DNA of 64,000 nucleotides from Neorhizobium galegae bv. orientalis str. HAMBI 540. GTDB lineage: Bacteria > Pseudomonadota > Alphaproteobacteria > Rhizobiales > Rhizobiaceae. This document shows positions 35,456 to 45,415 of this stretch, piece by piece. A program made the position numbers and the translations under genes. Under the pieces are notes generated by a model. That model saw nothing but the letters and a program-made list of their open reading frames with translations, did not search any database and was not told the DNA's origin. Every line of letters starts with the position of its first letter. The stretch's first letter is position 1. The stretch lies in assembly GCF_000731315.1 (NCBI RefSeq), contig NZ_HG938353.1:2294001-2358000 (forward strand), in the 5' to 3' direction.

Positions 35456-36735
35456 TGGCCTACGCCATTCTTTTCGGTTCCTTTACCTTCCTCATGCTGA
35501 TCGGCATGCCGATCGCCTTCTGCCTTGGCATCGCGTCCTTCGCCACGGTCCTCTACATGGGCCTGCCGCCGATCGTCGTCTTCCAGCAGCTGAATTCCGG
35601 CATGAACGTCTTCGCCATGATGGCAATCCCGTTCTTCATCTTCGCTGGCGACCTGATGGTGCGCGGCGGCATTGCGCACAGGCTGATCCGCTTCGCAGCC
35701 GGCCTTGTCGGCCATATGCGCGGCGGTCTCGGCCAGGTCAACGTCGTCGCATCGACGCTGTTCGGCGGCATTTCCGGCTCTGCCGTGGCGGATGCATCGG
35801 CCGTCGGCGGATTGATGATCCCGCAAATGGCTGCGCGCGGCTACGACCGGGATTATGCGGTGAACGTGACAGCCAACGCCGCCATCATCGCATTGATGAT
35901 CCCGCCCTCGCACAACATGATCCTTTATTCGATCGCAGCCGGCGGCAACGTCTCCGTTGCCGACCTTTTCACCGCCGGCATCATTCCCGGCCTGTTGCTG
36001 GCCGGAGCGCTGATGATCACGGCCTGGTGGGTTGCCGTCGAACGCGGTTATCCGGCCGATCCGTTCCCGGGCTTTGCCCGCATCGGTTATTACTTTCTGG
36101 CTTCGCTGCCGGGCATCCTGCTGATCGCCATCATCTTCGGCGGCGTTCGCTCCGGCGTGTTCACGGCAACCGAAAGCTCCTGCATTGCGGTCCTCTACGC
36201 GTTCCTTGTGGCCATGCTCGTTTATCGCGAACTGAACTGGGACGGTTTTGTCGAGGCCGTCATGGGCGCGGTGCGCACCACCGCGATGGTACTGCTGGTC
36301 ATCGGCACCGCAGCCGCGTTCGGCTGGCTGATGGCATTCCTGCAGGTCCAGACGCTGATCATCGCGGCGATCAGCGCGGTTTCGGACAATCCGATTATCG
36401 TGCTCTTGATGATCAACGTCATCCTGCTGGTGCTCGGCACGTTCATGGACATGGCGCCGATGGTCATCATCTCGACCCCGATCCTGCTGCCAGTCGTCAA
36501 GGCCTTCGGCATCGATCCTGTCCATTTCGGCGTCATCATGATCCTCAATGCCGGCATCGGCCTCAACACGCCGCCGGTCGGAACCGTGCTCTTCGTCAGT
36601 TGCGCGGTCGGCGGCATCACGATACGTGAAGCGATGCGCACGATCTGGCCTTTCTTCGGAGCCAGCATCGCAGTATTGCTGCTCGTGACTTATATCCCTG
36701 CCCTGTCGCTCTGGCTCCCAAACGTTTTCAAATGA
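35455..36735 (+). CDS. dctM: TRAP transporter large permease, DctM type
   Basis: Large membrane subunit of 426 residues with about twelve spans. Family landmarks: FLMLIGMPIAFCLGIASF at the start, GQVNVVASTLFGGISGSAVADASAVGG in the middle, ANAAIIALMIPPSHNMILYS, and NAGIGLNTPPVGTVLFVSCAVG near the end. It imports substrate with a cation gradient together with DctP and DctQ. Confidence 0.93.
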   Translation: MAYAILFGSFTFLMLIGMPIAFCLGIASFATVLYMGLPPIVVFQQLNSGMNVFAMMAIPFFIFAGDLMVRGGIAHRLIRFAAGLVGHMRGGLGQVNVVASTLFGGISGSAVADASAVGGLMIPQMAARGYDRDYAVNVTANAAIIALMIPPSHNMILYSIAAGGNVSVADLFTAGIIPGLLLAGALMITAWWVAVERGYPADPFPGFARIGYYFLASLPGILLIAIIFGGVRSGVFTATESSCIAVLYAFLVAMLVYRELNWDGFVEAVMGAVRTTAMVLLVIGTAAAFGWLMAFLQVQTLIIAAISAVSDNPIIVLLMINVILLVLGTFMDMAPMVIISTPILLPVVKAFGIDPVHFGVIMILNAGIGLNTPPVGTVLFVSCAVGGITIREAMRTIWPFFGASIAVLLLVTYIPALSLWLPNVFK

Positions 36736-36759
36736 GCGGCTGAACAAGTTTTATCTGAC

Positions 36760-36784
36760 GGTCCCGCCCCATGGCGGGACCTTT
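36760..36784 (+). terminator. Hairpin between dctM and dehydrogenase gene
   Basis: GGTCCCGCC pairs perfectly with GGCGGGACC around a CCAT loop and is followed by TTTC. It is 24 bases after dctM. The T-run is short, so it may only reduce read-through into the next gene. Confidence 0.6.
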
Positions 36785-36803
36785 CACATGAGAGGAGAGG
36801 TCC

Positions 36804-38237
36804 ATGACCATCTACCAGAACCTGATCGCCGGCGAATGGGTCGGCTCGGAAGCTTCCAAGAACATCAATCCATCCGATACCAACGATGTCGTCGGCATGT
36901 ATGCCCAGGGCAGCGCCGACGATGCCAAACAGGCAATCGCTGCCGCCAAGGCCGCTTTCCCCGCCTGGTCGCGCTCCGGCATCCTGGAACGTCACGCTGT
37001 TCTTCGGAAAGCTTCCGACGAGATTCTCGCCCGTAAGGAAGAACTCGGCGCGCTCCTCGCCCGCGAGGAAGGCAAGATCCTTCCCGAAGCGATCGGCGAA
37101 GTCACCCGCGCCGCCCAGATCTTCGATTTCTTCGCAGGCGAAGCGCTGCGCCTGACCGGCGAACTGGTGCCGTCCGCGCGTCCGAACATCGGCGTCGAGA
37201 TCACCCGCGAACCACTCGGCGTCATCGGCATCATCACTCCCTGGAATTTCCCGATCGCCATTCCGGCATGGAAAATCGCGCCGGCGCTCTGCTACGGCAA
37301 TACCGTCGTCTTCAAGCCTGCCGATCTCGTGCCTGGCTGTGGCTGGGCGATCGTCGACATCCTCCACCGCGCTGGCCTGCCGAAGGGCGTCCTGAACCTC
37401 GTCATGGGCCGCGGCTCGGTCGTCGGCCAGGCCATGCTCGACAGCCCGGATCTCGCCGGCATCACGTTTACCGGCTCGACCGGCACCGGCAAGCGCGTCG
37501 CGCTCGCCTCGATCGAACATAACCGCAAGTTCCAGCTCGAAATGGGCGGCAAGAACCCGATGATCGTCCTCGACGACGCGGACCTCAACGTTGCCGTCGA
37601 AGCCGCCGCCAATTCGGGCTTCTTCTCGACCGGCCAGCGTTGCACCGCTTCGTCGCGCCTGATCGTGACGGAAGGCATCCACGACAAGTTCGTCGCAGCA
37701 CTCACCGAAAAGCTGAAGACGCTCAACGTCGACAACGCCATGAAGGCCGGCAGCCATATCGGGCCGGTCGTCGACGACAAGCAGCTGAAGCAGGACACCG
37801 ACTATATCGATATCGGCAAATCCGAAGGCGCAAAGCTCGCCTTCGGCGGCGAAATCGTCAAGCGCGACACGCCCGGCTTCTACCTCCAGCCGACGCTGTT
37901 TACCGAAGCCACCAACCAGATGCGCATCTCCCGTGAAGAGATTTTCGGACCGGTCGTATCCGTCATCCGGGTGAAAAACTACGAGGAAGCGCTGGCAACC
38001 GCCAACGACACGCCGTTCGGTCTGTCGGCGGGCATCGCGACCACCAGCCTCAAGCACGCGACGCATTTCAAGCGCAACTCGGAAGCCGGCATGGTGATGG
38101 TCAACCTGCCGACGGCAGGCGTCGATTTCCACGTGCCGTTCGGCGGCCGGAAGGCCTCATCCTTCGGCCCGCGCGAACAGGGCAAATATGCCGCCGAGTT
38201 CTTCACCGTGGTGAAGACGGCCTATACGCTCGCGTAA
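36804..38237 (+). CDS. 2-oxoglutarate semialdehyde dehydrogenase (aldehyde dehydrogenase family)
   Basis: NAD(P)-dependent aldehyde dehydrogenase of 477 residues. Landmarks: IGIITPWNFPIAIPAWKIAPAL, ITFTGSTGTGKRV, catalytic Glu in FQLEMGGKNPMIV and catalytic Cys in FSTGQRCTASSR, then EEIFGPVVSVI. It reads like the KGSADH group that turns 2,5-dioxopentanoate into 2-oxoglutarate. That is exactly the product of kdgD upstream, which completes the uronate pathway in one locus. The role is inferred from family plus context. Confidence 0.9.
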   Translation: MTIYQNLIAGEWVGSEASKNINPSDTNDVVGMYAQGSADDAKQAIAAAKAAFPAWSRSGILERHAVLRKASDEILARKEELGALLAREEGKILPEAIGEVTRAAQIFDFFAGEALRLTGELVPSARPNIGVEITREPLGVIGIITPWNFPIAIPAWKIAPALCYGNTVVFKPADLVPGCGWAIVDILHRAGLPKGVLNLVMGRGSVVGQAMLDSPDLAGITFTGSTGTGKRVALASIEHNRKFQLEMGGKNPMIVLDDADLNVAVEAAANSGFFSTGQRCTASSRLIVTEGIHDKFVAALTEKLKTLNVDNAMKAGSHIGPVVDDKQLKQDTDYIDIGKSEGAKLAFGGEIVKRDTPGFYLQPTLFTEATNQMRISREEIFGPVVSVIRVKNYEEALATANDTPFGLSAGIATTSLKHATHFKRNSEAGMVMVNLPTAGVDFHVPFGGRKASSFGPREQGKYAAEFFTVVKTAYTLA

Positions 38238-38244
38238 CAAAAAA

Positions 38245-38276
38245 AAGGCGCTGCCATCTCGAGATGGCAGCGCCTT
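38245..38276. terminator. Bidirectional terminator, 32-base perfect palindrome
   Basis: AAGGCGCTGCCATCTC is followed directly by its exact reverse complement, centred on CTCGAG. A run of A residues precedes it (the U-tract for the minus strand) and CTTCAATTC follows. It separates the converging dehydrogenase and msrA genes. Confidence 0.88.
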
Positions 38277-38297
38277 CAATTCGTGAATTAAGACGGG

Positions 38298-38819
38298 TTA
38301 TTCAGCAGCAACGCTGGCGCGCTTCGGCAGTTTCCAGTTCGGGCGCGGGAAATGGCATGTATAGCCATTCGGATAACGCTCCAGGTAATCCTGATGCTCC
38401 GGTTCGGCTTGCCAGAAGTCACCAACCGGGTCCACTTCCGTCACCACCTTGCCCGGCCATAAGCCCGATGCGTTGACATCGGCGATCGTGTCTTCGGCGA
38501 CGCGCTTCTGTTCATCGCTCTCGTAATAGATCGCCGAACGATAGCTCATGCCGATATCGTTGCCCTGGCGGTTCTTGGTCGACGGATCGTGGATCTGGAA
38601 GAAGAATTCCAGAATATCGCGATAGCTGGTCTTGGCCGGATCGAAGATGATCTCGATCGCTTCGGCATGGGTGCCGTGATTGCGGTAGGTCGCGTTCGGC
38701 ACATCGCCTCCGCTATAGCCGACGCGGGTCGACACCACGCCGGGCAGACGCCGGATCAGGTCCTGCATGCCCCAGAAACAACCACCGGCCAGAACGGCCC
38801 GTTCGGTAGACGTCGTCAT
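38298..38819 (-). CDS. msrA: Peptide-methionine (S)-S-oxide reductase
   Basis: Repair enzyme of 173 residues that reduces methionine sulfoxide. The catalytic motif is [21 protein letters not shown] with the reactive Cys in GCFW. It continues with [26 protein letters not shown] and [14 protein letters not shown], all MsrA signatures. ATG 38819 was preferred to a start 20 codons earlier. The gene is convergent with the uronate operon. It lacks an MsrB partner nearby. Confidence 0.95.
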   Translation of the reverse strand: MTTSTERAVLAGGCFWGMQDLIRRLPGVVSTRVGYSGGDVPNATYRNHGTHAEAIEIIFDPAKTSYRDILEFFFQIHDPSTKNRQGNDIGMSYRSAIYYESDEQKRVAEDTIADVNASGLWPGKVVTEVDPVGDFWQAEPEHQDYLERYPNGYTCHFPRPNWKLPKRASVAAE

Positions 38820-38893
38820 GCTTTCCTCCTTCGGTTTTGGATTTGCACCTAAAATGGCGATCCGACGGAAGAAATTCAATCCATCTCCACCAC

Positions 38894-39586
38894 TCAGCCA
38901 GCCGCCGCGTCAACGATGGGACGCACCGCGACCTCGAGGCTTTCGGGTGTGGTGCCGGTGACGATGACACCGAGTAGCGGCGCCGCAATGCCGGCCGCCT
39001 TCAGCCTTGCCATGTCATCGGCCACGAAACGCTTCTGGCTTGGAGCGATGACCGGGATACCGGCCTTCGTGGTGATTTTTCCGTAGCAGGCAAGATCTGT
39101 TTCGGTGAGCGGCCTGCCGTAATCGGCAAACGACGCGACAGACGCCTCCATCATGGCGCCGGGAATGGCGACGATGGTCTTCAAATCCTCGTCAGTGCTT
39201 TTCTCGCCGAGCGCTGGGATCGGGCGGAGCTTCGACTGCAACAGATGCGACTGAAGATGGTCGAAATAGACGTTGAAACCTTCAAAGCCAAGATCCGCGA
39301 GAGCATCGAGCTCGTCCGGCGTCGGCACCGTCTCCTGGCCGGCCATTACCAGCAGCGGCACCCCGAGCGGCGCCAGCTTCTCGAAGAACGGTCGTTCCTC
39401 GGCAAAACTGCCGAATGTGGTGCCGGTGGCGCGATGATAGGCGTTGAGATGCACCTTGATGGCAAATGCTCCTGCCCCGATCGCCGCCTTGGCAAGGTCG
39501 AGGTCGTGGCGAGCAAGCGAGACGATGACCGGGAATTCACCGCCGCGCAGCGCCTTGGTGAGTTTGGTTTCAGGGTAATTCGGCAT
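38894..39586 (-). CDS. Unknown protein, probable TIM-barrel, in sugar ABC operon
   Basis: Protein of 230 residues that I do not recognise as a named family. Its strand-helix rhythm looks like a TIM barrel: [71 protein letters not shown] and [10 protein letters not shown] each resemble a barrel strand. Conserved-looking polar residues at strand ends (Lys, His, Asp, Glu, Lys) are compatible with an aldolase or isomerase, but no function is claimed. It is the last gene of the LacI-ABC operon, 8 bases after the ATPase, with GAGG before ATG 39586. Confidence 0.7.
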   Translation of the reverse strand: MPNYPETKLTKALRGGEFPVIVSLARHDLDLAKAAIGAGAFAIKVHLNAYHRATGTTFGSFAEERPFFEKLAPLGVPLLVMAGQETVPTPDELDALADLGFEGFNVYFDHLQSHLLQSKLRPIPALGEKSTDEDLKTIVAIPGAMMEASVASFADYGRPLTETDLACYGKITTKAGIPVIAPSQKRFVADDMARLKAAGIAAPLLGVIVTGTTPESLEVAVRPIVDAAAG

Positions 39587-39594
39587 CACGGGCC

Positions 39595-40647
39595 TCAGTT
39601 CAGACGCTGGCCGCCGTCGGCGGCGAAGAGATGGATATTGCCGAGTTCCGGCCGCACCCGGATCGTCGCCCCCGGCGACAACGATACCCGCTCGCGAAAC
39701 ACGCCGGTCACCAGCGTCTCGCCAAGCTTCATCGTCACCTGCGTCTCGGAGCCCATCGGCTCGACCAGCACGATTTCCGCCGGCACGCCGCTCTCGTCCA
39801 GGGCGAAATGTTCGGGACGAATGCCGTAGACCATCTTTCGGTCCTTGTGCCCGTGCGCTGCGTCGGGCAGGGGCAGCAGAATACCGGGCGCGGAGAAGCC
39901 TTCCGGCGTAATGGTGCCGGTGAGGAAATTCATCGACGGCGAGCCGATGAAGCCTGCCACGAACTGGTTGGCCGGCCGGTCGTAAAGGTCGAGCGGTGCC
40001 CCGATCTGCTCGACCCTGCCGCCGTTCAGCACGACGATCTTGTCGGCCATGGTCATCGCCTCGACCTGGTCGTGGGTCACGTAGATGGTGGTCGTCTTCA
40101 GCCTCTGGTGCAGGCTTTTGATCTCGCCGCGCATGACGACGCGCAGTTTCGCGTCAAGATTGGAAAGTGGCTCATCGAACAGGAACACCTTGGGATCGCG
40201 CACGATCGCCCGGCCCATCGCAACGCGCTGGCGTTGGCCGCCGGAAAGCTGGCGTGGGTAACGGTCAAGCAGCGGCGCGAGGCCAAGGATGTCGGCGGCC
40301 CATTTGACGCGTTCGGCAATCTCCGCCTTGCTGCCGCCGCGGTGTTCCAGCGAGAATCCCATATTGGTCGCAACGGTCATGTGCGGATAAAGCGCATAGT
40401 TCTGGAAGACCATGGCGATGTCGCGATCCTTCGGATCGAGATCGTTGACCACCCGACCGCCGATATTCACCTCGCCGCCGGTAATTGTCTCCAGCCCCGC
40501 GACCATTCTGAGCAGGGTGGACTTGCCGCAGCCGGACGGGCCAACCAGCACGACGAACTCGCCGTCGGTGATGCCGAGGTCGATGCCGTGGATGATATCG
40601 ACGGCGCCATAACTCTTGCGGACATTGGAAAGGGTAACTTCAGCCAT
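39595..40647 (-). CDS. Sugar ABC transporter ATPase, UgpC/MsmK type
   Basis: ATPase of 350 residues. Walker [17 protein letters not shown], signature [17 protein letters not shown], Walker [17 protein letters not shown] and the switch His in YVTHDQVEAMT are all intact. The C-terminal TOBE/regulatory domain (MVYGIRPEHFAL) is typical of UgpC/MalK. ATG 40647 is preceded by a weak site; a TTG three bases earlier was rejected. It belongs to the LacI operon and could also serve ATPase-less ABC systems such as the one at 24-27 kb. Confidence 0.94.
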   Translation of the reverse strand: MAEVTLSNVRKSYGAVDIIHGIDLGITDGEFVVLVGPSGCGKSTLLRMVAGLETITGGEVNIGGRVVNDLDPKDRDIAMVFQNYALYPHMTVATNMGFSLEHRGGSKAEIAERVKWAADILGLAPLLDRYPRQLSGGQRQRVAMGRAIVRDPKVFLFDEPLSNLDAKLRVVMRGEIKSLHQRLKTTTIYVTHDQVEAMTMADKIVVLNGGRVEQIGAPLDLYDRPANQFVAGFIGSPSMNFLTGTITPEGFSAPGILLPLPDAAHGHKDRKMVYGIRPEHFALDESGVPAEIVLVEPMGSETQVTMKLGETLVTGVFRERVSLSPGATIRVRPELGNIHLFAADGGQRLN

Positions 40648-40696
40648 CAATCAGATTTCCGTTTCTTCAGCCCCAGTGTTTCAAAAGGTGAGTTTT

Positions 40697-41539
40697 TCAA
40701 CCCTTGAGGCCGGTATGCGCGAGCCCTTCGACGAATTGCTTCTGCGCGATGATGAAGACGAGGAGAACGGGCAGCGCCGTCAGGGTCGCGGCCGCAAGCT
40801 GGATGTTCCACATCGGCCCGCCATAGGCGTCGGTATATTGTGTCAGCGCCTGCGGCAGCGTGAATTTGTCGGCGCTCGACAGGAACACGATCGGTTCCAG
40901 ATAGAGGTTCCAGGAATGCAGGAAGGTGAAGATCGCGACCGACGCGAGCGCCGGCCTTGCGAGCGGCAAGGCGATCTTGCGAAAGATCTTGAAACGCCCG
41001 AGGCCATCGACCCGCGCCGCCTCTTCAAGCTCGACAGGCAGCGCGATAAAGAACTGCCGCATCACGAATGTCGCGAACACGCTCGGCGCGCCGAAGATCG
41101 GCACCAGGATGAGTGGCCAATGGGTGTTGACCATGCCGGCCTTCAGGAACATCTGGAAGAGCGGCACGATCGTCACTTCCGACGGGATCAAGAGCCCGAG
41201 CAGCACGACCATGAAAATGGCGTTGGCAAAGGGGAATTTGATCCGCGCAAAGGCGTATCCGGCCATCGACGAGACGATCATCGTACCGATCGTCACCAGT
41301 GCGGCGATATAGGCGGAATTCCAGTACTGCTTCACGAAAGGCTGCAGTTCGAAGACCTTGGCATAGGTCGTCCAGTCGTAGCTTTCCGGCAGGAGCTGCG
41401 GCGGAAAGGCAAAAATATCGCTGATCGGCTTCACCGACGACGTCACCATCCACCACGTCGGGAAAACGAAGGGGATCAGGAGGACGCAGAGCAGGCCGTA
41501 GAGGAACACTTGTCTGCGCGGGGAGAGCTCAGCTTTCAT
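40697..41539 (-). CDS. Sugar ABC permease, MalG-like
   Basis: Permease of 280 residues with about six spans. The EAA loop reads ELEEAARVDGLGRFKIFRKIALPLARPAL. The N-terminal VFPTWWMVTSSVKPISDIFAFPP is normal for this class. It overlaps the upstream permease gene by 11 bases. Confidence 0.92.
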   Translation of the reverse strand: MKAELSPRRQVFLYGLLCVLLIPFVFPTWWMVTSSVKPISDIFAFPPQLLPESYDWTTYAKVFELQPFVKQYWNSAYIAALVTIGTMIVSSMAGYAFARIKFPFANAIFMVVLLGLLIPSEVTIVPLFQMFLKAGMVNTHWPLILVPIFGAPSVFATFVMRQFFIALPVELEEAARVDGLGRFKIFRKIALPLARPALASVAIFTFLHSWNLYLEPIVFLSSADKFTLPQALTQYTDAYGGPMWNIQLAAATLTALPVLLVFIIAQKQFVEGLAHTGLKG

Positions 41540-42461
41540 AAAAGACGATCCTCTTGCGCATCTGCCACTGGGCGAAGGTGAGCACGGCGACGATCACGAA
41601 CAGCATGATCGACAGCGTCGAGCCGTAACCGAAGAAATGGAACTGGAAGGCCTGCTGGTAGAGGTAATAGACCAGCACCGTGGTCGTTAGGCCCGGCCCG
41701 CCTTGCGTCAGCACCGCGATCTGCGCGAACACCTGCAACGAGCCGACGATGGTGATGATCGAGGTCAAAAGGATGGTCGGGCTGATCAGCGGCAGGGTGA
41801 TGCGGCGGAACTGCTTGAAACGCGGCGCACCGTCGATGCGGGCCGCCTCGTAGAGTTCGTTCGGCACCCCCTGGAGGGCGGCAAGGAACAGGATCATGTT
41901 GAGGCCGACATTCTTGAACACCTGCACCACGATGACCGAGATCATCGCCGTTACCGGTTCGCGCAGCCAGTTCGGCCCATCGATGCCGAAGACGAGCAGC
42001 ACACCGTTGATGCCGCCGTTCTTCTGCAACAGGAACCCCCAAACGATCGTCCAGGCGACCAGCGATACGACGACCGGCGAGAAGAACAGCGTGCGGAAGA
42101 TGGTGATGCCGGCGAGCTTCTGGTTGAGCAGCACCGCAAGCAGCAATGCCAGGCTCAGGTTGAAGATTACCAGCCCGGCGGAAAAGATCGCCGTCGCCCC
42201 GAGCACCGAAGGCAGGCTCGTGTCCTCGAGCAGCATCTGGTAGTTGGTGGCTCCGGTATAGGTGAATGTATTGGCGAGCACGTTCCATTCGTGCAGCGAA
42301 TACCAGAAGACGAGGCAGAGCGGGATCAGCACGAAAAGCGTGATCCCGATCAGTTGCGGGGCGATGAAGAGAAAGCCGGCGAGGCTGTCGCGCCGCGCGA
42401 CCGTCCAGAATGACGATGAAGAGCGGCCTTCCGGACGGGCGGTTTGCTGCACGACAGCCAT
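41529..42461 (-). CDS. Sugar ABC permease, MalF-like
   Basis: Permease of 310 residues. It has the initial span SLAGFLFIAPQLIGITLFVLIPLCLVFWYSL and the EAA loop LYEAARIDGAPRFKQFRRITLPLISPT. It lies 11 bases after the binding protein and overlaps the second permease by 11. Confidence 0.92.
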   Translation of the reverse strand: MAVVQQTARPEGRSSSSFWTVARRDSLAGFLFIAPQLIGITLFVLIPLCLVFWYSLHEWNVLANTFTYTGATNYQMLLEDTSLPSVLGATAIFSAGLVIFNLSLALLLAVLLNQKLAGITIFRTLFFSPVVVSLVAWTIVWGFLLQKNGGINGVLLVFGIDGPNWLREPVTAMISVIVVQVFKNVGLNMILFLAALQGVPNELYEAARIDGAPRFKQFRRITLPLISPTILLTSIITIVGSLQVFAQIAVLTQGGPGLTTTVLVYYLYQQAFQFHFFGYGSTLSIMLFVIVAVLTFAQWQMRKRIVFYES

Positions 42462-42472
42462 CGGCTATTTCC

Positions 42473-43744
42473 TTAGCGCTTCAGAAGCGGGCCGATTTGG
42501 CCGCAGATCTGCTGGAGGGCTGCCGGGATATTCGCATCCGGACGCCAGACGGCATCGAGGCCCGAACGAACCACCTGCTGGATCTGCGCAAAGCCGGTAT
42601 GGCCCGGAATGACCTTGCCGGTGGCAATGCCGGAGATCACGACCTTGTCGATCTGCTCCTGGCTCAGCAGCGGATTGGTCTTCTTCAGGACTTCGGCGTT
42701 CAGCAGCGACTTGCGGGCCGACGGGAAGAACTGGCTGAGCTTGGCCGAGTTTTCCGGGTTCGTCATATAGGCGACGAATTCGGCGGCCGTCTTGGCGTTC
42801 TTGCCCGACTGCATGACGCCGACGCCGGCCTGGCCGATCAACGCATAGTTGCCTGCCGGCCCCTTCGGCAGCGGCACGAGATCCCAGGCGAACGGCTTGT
42901 CCTTCGGCAGCAACGAGGCGCGGCTGATCTGAGTGATCGTCATTGCCGCATTCCCGGCGAAGAAGTCGACGCTTTCGCCGGGACCCGGCATCGCCTTGTT
43001 CTTGAAGACGGCATCGTGAATGAAGGTCAGCGCGTCGACCATCGGCTTTTCGGTCATCGTGCAGGTCTTGCCGTCGGCGCTCCATGGCGATGCGCCCCAG
43101 CCGTTCCAGACGGAGGCAAGGTTCTGCCAGATCTGATAGTTGAAATCGCGGACGATCAGGCCACCCTTGCCAGTCTTGCCGACGGTGGATGCGGTGGCGA
43201 TGGCGTTGTCCCATGTCCACTGGTTGGCGGCGATCATTTCCGCCGGGGTCTTGGCGCCGGAAGCCTTGATGAGGTCGTTGTTGACGAACATCGCAAACGG
43301 CGAGGTCGAGAACGGATAGGCAAACAGCTTGCCGTCCTTGGTCCAGCGCTCGGCGGCCGTGGCGCTCAGTTCTTCCGCGTTATAGCCCTTGGTGGCCTTG
43401 AGCGTATCGGTCAGCGGAAAGAGCGCGCCGGAATTGACGAAGTCATAGGCCGCGGTCTCGAATATCCAGGCCATATCAGGCGCATTCCCGCCGGCGATCT
43501 GGGTCGTCAGCGCCGTCGTATAGGTATCGAAGGGCAGCGACTCATAGGTCACCGTCACGTTCGGATGGTCTTTCTTGAAGCCGGCGGCGATGTCGCTGAA
43601 CAGCTTCAGATGCGCCTCGTTGGCGCTCCAGATGGTCATGCGCAGGTTGACCGCGTCTTGCGCGTTGGCGATGCCACTCCAGCAGAGTGGCACGGCCACG
43701 GCCAATGCCGCGACCGCAGATTTCAAAGTCCGATGATAGTTCAT
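42473..43744 (-). CDS. Sugar ABC substrate-binding protein, family 1
   Basis: Periplasmic binding protein of 423 residues. Signal peptide LKSAVAALAVAVPLCWSGIANA is clear. Mature landmarks: NLRMTIWSANEAHLKLFSDIAAGF, GGNAPDMAWIFETAAYDFVNSGAL and FFAGNAAMTITQISRASLLP. ATG 43744 has GGAGG about 7 bases upstream. Substrate unknown, probably a sugar or oligosaccharide in view of the LacI regulator. Confidence 0.9.
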   Translation of the reverse strand: MNYHRTLKSAVAALAVAVPLCWSGIANAQDAVNLRMTIWSANEAHLKLFSDIAAGFKKDHPNVTVTYESLPFDTYTTALTTQIAGGNAPDMAWIFETAAYDFVNSGALFPLTDTLKATKGYNAEELSATAAERWTKDGKLFAYPFSTSPFAMFVNNDLIKASGAKTPAEMIAANQWTWDNAIATASTVGKTGKGGLIVRDFNYQIWQNLASVWNGWGASPWSADGKTCTMTEKPMVDALTFIHDAVFKNKAMPGPGESVDFFAGNAAMTITQISRASLLPKDKPFAWDLVPLPKGPAGNYALIGQAGVGVMQSGKNAKTAAEFVAYMTNPENSAKLSQFFPSARKSLLNAEVLKKTNPLLSQEQIDKVVISGIATGKVIPGHTGFAQIQQVVRSGLDAVWRPDANIPAALQQICGQIGPLLKR

Positions 43745-43795
43745 TCCCGTTCCTCCTCCAAAGGTTGGTTCTGATAGACGGTCCATTGGCCGTCC

Positions 43796-45415
43796 TTAGT
43801 AGGCCGCGATATCCGGCCAGCGCATTTCGATGCCTTCACGGCTGAGCTCTCTCTGGAAATTCTGGAGCTTCTCGTCGCTTTTCTGGACCTGATGCGGCGT
43901 AAGATTTTTGTCGAGGCAATGGGCGGCGAGCATGCCGGCGACTTCGCCGATATTCCATTCGACCGGATGGAGCCGATAGCAGCCATTGGTGATGTGGGTG
44001 GTGCCGATATTCTTGCCGGCCGGGATGAGGTTCTTCACCCGCTCAGGCAGAAGCGCACCGAGCGGGATCTCGAACGGGCAGGAAGGCACGTCGATATAGT
44101 TGTCGCCGCCGGTCGAGGGATGCAGGTCGATCCGGTACATGCCGATGCCGATGCTGTCGCGGTAGTTGACCGCGCCCTTTTCGCCGCGCACCGAATAGGA
44201 AAGGTCCTGCTCGACGATGCGGGTCACCGGCTTGATGCGGCGGCTCTCGCGGATATAAGGGGCCATGGCAAGCCCATGCTCGGTGCCGGTAATGTCGCCG
44301 CGCAGGCGAAGTCCCGGAAAGCCCTGGCCACCGTCGACGCGCGGCGCTTCTGTCTGCAGCCAGTAGAACAGCGAATAGGAAAGGTCGGCAGCCGATTTCA
44401 GCTGTTTCGCTTTGTCCTCTTCGGAAAGGTCGATGATCGTGCCTTCCATGTAGTCGATCATCGGCCAGTTCACGAGGCAGATGTCGGAGGCGTAGGCGCC
44501 GGCCACGAAGTTGTTGCGCGCCGCGATGCGCCGGAAGATCCACAGGTTCTCGTCGCCGCCGCCCTTGCGCTGGTCGGCATCGACGGCGAGCGGATCGTCA
44601 TTGGGATTGGGCGTGAACGAGCGGGTGGTGAAATCGAGCGTACGCGGATGCGGCGCGGTGAAGCCGAGCAGTGGGCCGCCCCAGAAATGCGGCTCGTACT
44701 TGCGCCAGTAGTCGTAGTTTTCCGGCTTGTCGATCGTCTGGTCGCCGTCGACATGGTCGATCGCAAAGCAGATCGATACCGCCTGGACATTGTCGGGCTG
44801 CGCTTCAGATGGCGCGCTCGGCTCTCCGGTATCGGACTGGGCCTCAAAACCCTTCACATATTCCGTGCCAGTCATCGGCAAGAGATCGCCGAGCTCCGTG
44901 GCATCGAGGATATAGGCAGCGGAGACGGTGATCTCCCGGCCGGTGTCGCGATGCCGAACGGTGACGGAGCGCACCGTATCGTCGGCCACATCAGCGGCGA
45001 CCGGGCGATAGGGCTGCAGCACCTTCAGCTTGCCGGCGCCGCGATAGGGCGCAAGCATGGCTTCCATGACGGCAAGGCTGACGCGCGGTTCGGCGCAGAT
45101 GCGGCTGACCCAGCCGGAACCGGGATTGAGGTCGCCCCAGGCGCGTGCGCCCTCGGTCAACGGATAGTGGTCGCGGTAGTATCGGCGGATGCCTTCCCGC
45201 AGCTTTCGGTAAGAGCGGGTAATGCCGAACTGCTCGACCCAGGTATGTTCGTCGGAGGGAACCGCCTGGCTGGTCAGCTGGCCGCCGATCCAGTCGAACT
45301 CCTCGGTCATGATCACGCTGCGGCCGGCCCGGCATGCACCGAGTGCTGCCGCAACACCGCCAAGACCGCCGCCTACCACCAGAATATCCGTATGCATCTC
45401 TGTCACGTTGATCAT
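43796..45415 (-). CDS. FAD-dependent oxidoreductase (PF12831 type)
   Basis: Flavoprotein of 539 residues. The dinucleotide-binding motif DILVVGGGLGGVAAALGACRAG is followed by EEFDWIGGQLTSQAVPSDEH, the usual start of this FAD_oxidored group. A second FAD contact is AAYILDATELGDLLPMTGTEYVKGF. The C-terminal NLIPAGKNIGTTHITNGCYRLHPVEWNIGEVAG is also typical. It starts inside the end of the lacI gene (4-base overlap) and precedes the binding protein, so oxidation of the imported compound is likely. The substrate is not known for this family in general. Confidence 0.87.
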   Translation of the reverse strand: MINVTEMHTDILVVGGGLGGVAAALGACRAGRSVIMTEEFDWIGGQLTSQAVPSDEHTWVEQFGITRSYRKLREGIRRYYRDHYPLTEGARAWGDLNPGSGWVSRICAEPRVSLAVMEAMLAPYRGAGKLKVLQPYRPVAADVADDTVRSVTVRHRDTGREITVSAAYILDATELGDLLPMTGTEYVKGFEAQSDTGEPSAPSEAQPDNVQAVSICFAIDHVDGDQTIDKPENYDYWRKYEPHFWGGPLLGFTAPHPRTLDFTTRSFTPNPNDDPLAVDADQRKGGGDENLWIFRRIAARNNFVAGAYASDICLVNWPMIDYMEGTIIDLSEEDKAKQLKSAADLSYSLFYWLQTEAPRVDGGQGFPGLRLRGDITGTEHGLAMAPYIRESRRIKPVTRIVEQDLSYSVRGEKGAVNYRDSIGIGMYRIDLHPSTGGDNYIDVPSCPFEIPLGALLPERVKNLIPAGKNIGTTHITNGCYRLHPVEWNIGEVAGMLAAHCLDKNLTPHQVQKSDEKLQNFQRELSREGIEMRWPDIAAY